A DNA stretch of 15,091 bases from NCBI GenBank assembly GCA_026710565.1, contig JAPOQV010000100.1:1-15091 (forward strand), given 5' to 3'. The notes beneath the pieces were generated by a model. The model was not told the DNA's origin, searched no databases, and saw only the letters and a list, made by a program, of their open reading frames with translations. The DNA is from Spirochaetaceae bacterium (lineage in GTDB: Bacteria > Spirochaetota > Spirochaetia > SZUA-6 > Bin103). Below, piece by piece: positions 14,011 through 15,091 of this stretch (position 1 is its first letter; each line of letters opens with the position of its first letter). Position numbers and translations under genes: made by a program.

Positions 14011-15091
14011 GTGGCCCGGCGCAGACTGCCCATCGGTATCCAGACCTTCAGCACGCTGCGCGAGCGGGACTGCTACTACGTCGACAAGACCGCGTACATC
14101 GAGCGGCTGCTCCAGGAGGGTACGCACTACTTCCTGTCGCGCCCGCGCCGTTTCGGCAAGAGCCTGTTCCTGGACACGCTGAAGGAGGTGTTCGAGGGCA
14201 ACCAGGAGCTGTTCGCGGGGCTGCACATCCATGACGGCCACGATTGGTCGCAGCGGCACCCGGTGGTGAGGCTGAGCTTCGGCGGCGGCAACTTCACGGT
14301 GCCCGGCATGCTGGAAGCCAACGTCATGGAGCAGCTCGCCGCCGCCGAGCGGCGCAGCGGGGTGACATGCGAGTACCTCACGGCACCCGGCCGCTTCGCC
14401 TCTCTGCTGGAGGCCCTGCATCGTGCGACGGGGCAGCGGGTGGCGGTGCTGGTGGACGAGTACGACAAGCCGATCCTGGACGTGCTGCAGGAGCACGAAA
14501 TCGCCCGCGCCAACCGGGACTATCTGCGCGGGCTGTACGGGGTGATCAAGGACTCGGACGCGCACGTGCGGTTCACGTTCCTGACCGGCATCAGCAAGTT
14601 CTCGAAGGTGAACCTGTTCTCGCAGCTCAACAACCTCACCGACATCACCCTGGATCCGGTCTACTCGTCGATCTGCGGCTACACGGAGGGCGACCTGGAC
14701 ACCGTGTTCGCGCCGGAGCTCGCCGGCATGGACCGGGAGCGGGTGCGCGAGTGGTACAACGGCTATGGCTGGCGCGGCGCGGAGAAGGTGTACAACCCCT
14801 ACGACGTGCTCCTGCTCCTGCGCCGGCGTGAATTCGAAGCGCACTGGTTCGAGACCGGGACGCCGGCGTTCCTGGTGGACACGCTGTTCGAGCGCCGCGT
14901 CTCCTCGGTGTCACTGGACCGGATGGTGAGCACCGCGGCCCTGCTGTCCGTGTTCGACGTCGGCCGCATCGGCACCGAGGCGCTGCTGTTCCAGACCGGC
15001 TACCTGACGATCACGGGGGAAGAGCGGCTCGGCGGCATGGTGTTGTACCGGCTGGGCTTTCCCAATCGGGAGGTGCGCCAGAGCCTGAACG
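14011..15091 (+). CDS. AAA-ATPase-like / PD-(D/E)XK (DUF1703-type) protein, 3' end outside window
   Basis: GTG 14011 opens a frame of 360 codons that runs off the window. It begins LPIGIQTFSTLRERDCYYVD, the standard opening of the AAA-ATPase_like family. Walker A is at residues 44-52 (SRPRRFGKSLFLDTL), Walker B at 145-153 (VAVLVDEYDKPIL), and family blocks follow (FTFLTGISKFSKVNLFSQLN at 188-207; WYNGYGWRGAEKVYNPYDVL at 248-267; FETGTPAFLVDTL at 280-292). Members usually end in a PD-(D/E)XK nuclease domain, here beyond the edge. Their function is not established; roles in mobile DNA or defence are proposed by association. A weak GTAGGA precedes the start by seven bases. It sits 18 bases after istA, and its leader and codons 57-98 recur at 1459-1610. 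Confidence 0.88.
   Translation, partial: MARRRLPIGIQTFSTLRERDCYYVDKTAYIERLLQEGTHYFLSRPRRFGKSLFLDTLKEVFEGNQELFAGLHIHDGHDWSQRHPVVRLSFGGGNFTVPGMLEANVMEQLAAAERRSGVTCEYLTAPGRFASLLEALHRATGQRVAVLVDEYDKPILDVLQEHEIARANRDYLRGLYGVIKDSDAHVRFTFLTGISKFSKVNLFSQLNNLTDITLDPVYSSICGYTEGDLDTVFAPELAGMDRERVREWYNGYGWRGAEKVYNPYDVLLLLRRREFEAHWFETGTPAFLVDTLFERRVSSVSLDRMVSTAALLSVFDVGRIGTEALLFQTGYLTITGEERLGGMVLYRLGFPNREVRQSLN

Overview
The window is high-GC DNA from an unidentified bacterium, and much of its gene content is decayed. Lipobox signal peptides and the gene families (AAA-ATPase/PD-(D/E)XK genes, collagen-like lipoproteins, a C1 peptidase, a GT22 mannosyltransferase) would suit a large-genome environmental or symbiotic didermal lineage. 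I cannot fix the phylum: there is no rRNA, tRNA or housekeeping marker here.

Layout. 1-1424: two minus-strand genes, a secreted Gly/Glu-rich protein cut by the window edge and a papain-like C1 peptidase. 1459-1613: an internally deleted remnant of the same AAA-ATPase gene that sits intact at the right edge. 1833-2978: an intact tyrosine recombinase of the P4 type. 3020-4670 (+) and 9635-7743 (-): two copies, in inverted orientation, of one cassette made of a collagen-like lipoprotein gene, a strong intrinsic terminator, and a fragment that I read as the 5' (domain I) part of a group II intron with no reverse transcriptase. Between the cassettes lie a frameshifted small membrane protein, a P-loop fragment, a GT22 mannosyltransferase with two compensating frameshifts, and the tail of a TPR gene. 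9901-11465: a run of broken PD-(D/E)XK nuclease and ATPase-nuclease genes. 11540-12430: sparse DNA with one possible small ORF and a decayed ORF. 12484-13992: an intact IS21-type transposase (IstA) without IstB. 14011 to the end: an intact AAA-ATPase (DUF1703-type) gene running off the window.

Taken together this is an accessory region shaped by a recombinase, an IS21 transposase, group II intron debris and repeated gain and loss of ATPase/nuclease genes. The long intact ORFs (integrase, IstA, second lipoprotein, right-hand ATPase) lie beside genes broken by 1-2 base indels, so decay looks real, although assembly errors cannot be excluded for single frameshifts. The most interesting pattern is the repeated lipoprotein-terminator-intron-fragment cassette: signal peptide, collagen stretch and 3' flank are closely conserved while the central domains have diverged. 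No complete, recognisable new defence system is visible.
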